DNA of 64,000 nt from Zychaea mexicana (Eukaryota; Mucoromycota; Mucoromycetes; Mucorales; Lichtheimiaceae): contig NW_026516668.1 in the NCBI RefSeq assembly GCF_025766255.1, positions 620,001 through 684,000 of the forward strand, written 5' to 3'. This document shows positions 60,457 to 64,000 of this stretch, piece after piece; within the stretch, counting starts at the first letter, position 1, and every line of letters starts with the position of its first letter. Under the pieces are notes generated by a model. It did not search any database and was not told the DNA's origin. It was given only the letters and a program-made list of their open reading frames with translations. The position numbers and the translations under genes were made by a program.

Positions 60457-61772
60457 TATGTATGAGACGTTGGGGTGGTAAGAAGAGGGGAAGGATGAGG
60501 ACGAAGGTAAAGAGAGATAGTTGCAGAACGCGGTTGCGATCCAAAACGCGAATCGGCAGAAAAAATTAGAACGCGCTGGTGCCCGCGTCACATTCGAAAT
60601 CCAAGTGCGCTTTGACAGATTTATTACATGTTGTGGAAACGTGTGGTTACACTATTATAAATTGACGGCATACATCATCTTAAGATTCTGTTGCTAAAAG
60701 GTGAACATGTATCCACTGTCAGTGTCAAAGAGTAGATATACGGTAATATAAAACTTACGCAGATCACTTCGTCAAAGTTTCGTGGCCTTAACACGGACAG
60801 CGATTTGGAGCGAATTGTCACTTTACCTCGGCTATCTTCAGCCGTAAAAAATCTCGGCTAGTTTGTAGTATCTCTTGGGCTAAGCTAAACGTGGTTAGGT
60901 GTATGCGTGTACTGTCTACGGCTAGAGTTGATTACTATGCTCAAACAAACGCTGTGCTGGCAGGTAAATAAATTTCTTCAATGGAATAGCTGGCAGAAAA
61001 CAGTTTAGTAAAAGAAGATAACATAATCAAAAACAATAGTATCAATCGAAGTATGGATTGAACTCGCTCTCTTGAGTACTTGCGCTCTCCCTTGAATCAA
61101 AAGTAATCGTTGCTCAAACAGCCAGTGTATATATCTAGTGAACCGGCTGATATAACCCGAATTTTAGTAATGTCTGATTTCGTAATTTCGAAAAGTGCGA
61201 AACTTTCTAGTGTACTTATTCTGCGTTTTCGTCAAACTTTAGCATTCAAAGCCAATACTCGTTTACTTAACTTAATCATGCTGGGTTTCCACATAAATAA
61301 GAATAAAAGGAACTTAAAACGTCCACAATAGCATAATCATTCAGCTACGAGCCATCATTGCATTATACAATAATAACGCATCATCAAAGCTTAATTTATA
61401 GTGTAGAATATAAACAAAATGAATAAGGAGTGGGACTATAGAAGAAAAGCAGGAGAAAAAGTAGAAGAGAAGAATAAAAGACAAATAAAAAAGCTTACTA
61501 CAACAGAAAAAAACCAACAAGGGGAAGGGAAACGTAACAACAGCAATGGCTTATCTCTGGATCTTCAAACCTCGTAAAGAAGAAGACCACAAAAAAAGTA
61601 CAGCTAAAGCAGTATATGGTGTATGGGCAAAGAAAAGACGAATGATGTTAAAAAGGTAACAAGAAGAGGTGAAGTAAGTGGGTGTAGGTACTCAAACATC
61701 ATTACAATGATGCCACGTACTAATAATAGGAATTATAGCAGGAGGAAATTGGGTGTGCAGAGAAATCAAAGT
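60457..61772. other. Intergenic between RAD5 and fungalysin genes
   Basis: RAD5 promoter and fungalysin 3' flank. Mostly AT-rich; frames are under 75 codons with no recognised feature. A tRNA-like B-box word near 61047-61060 lacks the rest of a tRNA. Confidence 0.5.
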
Positions 61773-63924
61773 CTAATAATAGTTATATTGCTCTGACTCG
61801 TCGTCATTGCACACACCAGGCTCGACGATGAAGCTTTCTTCTCGTCGCTCAAGCCAGGGGCCTTCCTTGAACAAACCGGCCTCAAAACCGAGACCACGCT
61901 TGGCAAATGCTTGATAAATAGGGCAGAGATTTTCGCCGCCAGTCAGATGCTTATCAGCGAGCAAGATAGCGTCACGCGCATCGACAAAGGAAGGGTTGCA
62001 CGGCTGATGCATCATGCCCTCGATTACAAGCTTCAATGCCAGTGTGTTTCCATGCGAAAGGATATGTTCACGAGCCTTTCTCAGATCGCCGTTCTTGTCC
62101 GGCGTTGGAGGGAACCATTCGGTCGTAAAGCCGTGCTTATCGACCAAGTTCCAGTATACTTCATATAGCATCTCTGCCCAGACCTCGCCCTTGGCATGTA
62201 CGCCCCAGTATTCAAATCCGTCCATAATCTTGTATGTGCTTGGATTGGTTTTTTTGCTGGTCGAGTACTGTGTTATCAGTCATTCGCATCATTTAGTCAT
62301 CATTATTGATCATCCAATATAAACAAAACAGTCGTCATCATCCTTATCTCATGTCCGTGTACGTTCTCAAATCAACCCCCCATTCCCTTCCCCACCCAGA
62401 GAGAGGCATGTAGATAAACAGTAAGTAGAATACATATTTACCTTGTATTTGCGGATACCATCGCCACCATTGGCCCAATCACCCATACCGAAATCAGACT
62501 CACGTGTATCATTGACGGTCATCCGGATGATTGTCGCAACAAAGTCACCCCAGCCTTCGCCCATACCGCCGGCTTCGCCCCAACCCAAGCAGTTGACGTC
62601 TTTAGGACTATCGGTCAACCGATTAGAGACGCCGTGTGTGTATTCGTGAATGACAATGCCCGATTCAAAGTCGCCATCGCGCATAGGCTTCGTTTGGTCC
62701 CACACGTACATGCGCATTTTGCCATGACGACCGTCAGGTGGTGTAGCGAAATTGGCATTATTCCGTCCTGCATGGTGACATAATTAATAACCTTATTTCC
62801 CCATTATTTTTTTTTACTGCTTTAGTAAATTACACTTTCCCTCTCACAGTCTGTACCTGAGCCATCTTGTGCGTTTGCAATGACAGCATCACCGGCACAG
62901 TCGTCACCAGGACGACCACGACCGAGGTTGTCTTGTTGGAAATTACCTAGAAGAAAGAGCAGGATTTATTAAGAGAGCATCTTTGGCTATATATTGATTT
63001 GACCCAAAATATACTTACCGGCCTTTTCATCGAATCCGTATCGATAGAACAGATCATGTGCCTGAACAAAACAAAGTTACATTTGTGTTGTAACTGAAAA
63101 AATAATATGCATTTTCTTACCGTATTAACCCAATAAAATAAGTTTGTCACCGCAGCATCCTCATATTCATCGGGTTCTTGGTCATGGAAATCAGCCTTAT
63201 AATCAAACGTAATATCACCCGTATCTCCAATTGTGCCACTCGGCCTATAATTCTGCTCCCAGCTATATCCGCCATCAGGATTCGTATGCGCATACGCATT
63301 ATTGCCAATGGTAACATTAAAGATCAGCGCATGACCGCTCTCCAAAGTGCCTTGTGCATGCCATCCCTCTGGGCTGGCAAACTCGTCATATGGGTTATGG
63401 ACCAGGACTTGATCGACTGCTGACGGATCATTGAAGCCAAAGGGAATCACGTTGTAGTACACATCTGATACATCGGCCACCCAGTCCACAAGGCCGACCA
63501 GCGTGCCGTCGTGTGCATTCACTTGAGCATTGTACCAGTGGTCCGCCATTTCAATCTCCACATCCCATACCTGAGCCAGGTGGCCCGATTCGAGCTGCAT
63601 ATATGCTTTGCGTACCTGCACTGGCGATAGTGCAAAGGGTACATGCTCGTATAGCAGCGTTGCGGCAGCACCACTGTCTTTATCTTTGCTAGATGGCATC
63701 AACGTTGCCATGGGAATAAATGTTGATGGGTTGACTGTAACCGTGGGATCCGGAAGGCGCAGACGCACACTTGCCAAAAGCGATCCGATAGCTTCTTCAG
63801 GGGAAACTACGGCAGGCGTATTAATAAATCGGTATTGCTGGTCTTTATGGCTGGTGCTGCCATGGCTACTGAATGAAGTCTGGAGTAGACGATGGGAAAC
63901 GACTTGAAAACCACGTTGGATAGC
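61773..63924 (-). CDS. Fungalysin (M36) extracellular metalloprotease, 5' partial
   Basis: Exons complement of 61773-62267, 62442-62767, 62857-62946, 63019-63061 and 63121-63924 join in frame to 585 residues. The first exon and signal peptide lie beyond the window. Upstream sequence is the FTP/propeptide region (for example [16 protein letters not shown] and [20 protein letters not shown]). The catalytic domain has [12 protein letters not shown] (HEXXH zinc site) with the downstream GEGWGDF glutamate that completes the zinc ligands. [18 protein letters not shown] and [20 protein letters not shown] are typical. Fungalysins are secreted, propeptide-activated proteases that degrade structural proteins such as elastin or keratin. 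No break in the visible part. Confidence 0.93.
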
Positions 63925-64000
63925 CTATATACACACGCGCCTCCTGTTTTTTAGTATCACAAAAAAACATCACGGAAAAAAGAAAACGAACAAAAGAGCT
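63925..64000. other. Intron sequence upstream of the visible fungalysin exon
   Basis: On the minus strand this reads T-rich and ends in tatatag just before codon GCT, as expected for the 3' end of an intron; the preceding exon is outside the window. An alternative acceptor (aaaacag) lies about 20 bases upstream. Confidence 0.6.

Noticed and set aside
61047..61095. tRNA-like word (gagttcaatcc on the minus strand)
   Set aside because: Matches a B-box but has no paired acceptor stem, A-box or anticodon arm.

Overview
The window is nuclear DNA from a filamentous fungus. Genes are split by many short GT-AG introns (about 50-150 bases, one GC-AG), 5' leaders are CT-rich, homopolymeric-Q/N proteins are common, and the gene set is fungal (Sla1-type endocytic adaptor, alpha-arrestin, RAD5, fungalysin, dihydroxy-acid dehydratase). 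The split histone H2B, paired Ras/Rap GTPases and general style suggest an early-diverging mould, probably Mucorales; the order is an inference from gene style, not from a database match. No plasmid, virus, CRISPR array or intact transposon was recognised.

Layout. 0-10 kb: SLA1-like adaptor (-), Rap1/Rsr1 GTPase (+), an unrecognised multi-pass membrane protein (-). 11-20 kb: Ras GTPase (-), TesB-type acyl-CoA thioesterase (-), transaldolase (+), DUF1992/DNAJC28-like protein (-). 20-29 kb: an unresolved spliced gene (-), an unrecognised Q-rich repeat protein (+), proteasome lid subunit Rpn9 (+), dihydroxy-acid dehydratase ILV3 (-, 12 exons). 29-32 kb: no confident gene. 32-41 kb: DNAJC17-like J-domain/RRM protein (-), two possible small genes, an alpha-arrestin (+), an RBM5/10-like RNA-binding protein (+). 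41-47 kb: a histone cluster with a split H2B variant (-), divergent H3/H4 and divergent H2A/H2B pairs. 47-49 kb: a Myb/SANT-like DNA-binding protein (-). 49-55 kb: an AT-rich stretch of about 6 kb holding only a tRNA-Lys(CTT) and a possible very small Cys-rich peptide gene. 55-64 kb: SAM50 (+), RAD5-like helicase/ubiquitin ligase (-), and a secreted fungalysin protease (-) whose 5' end lies beyond the window.

Most genes are unrelated housekeeping functions: actin and endocytosis, small GTPase signalling, pentose phosphate, branched-chain amino acids, proteasome, splicing, chromatin, mitochondrial import and DNA damage tolerance. The real functional cluster is the histone block. Its H3/H4 promoter carries three X-box-like (RFX-type) palindromes that the TATA boxes do not explain. 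The strongest candidates for undescribed biology are this promoter architecture, the split H2B, the 30-residue-repeat protein at 21.6-23.8 kb, and the Cys-rich micro-ORF at 53.0 kb with a duplicated 39-base element upstream of its TATA box.
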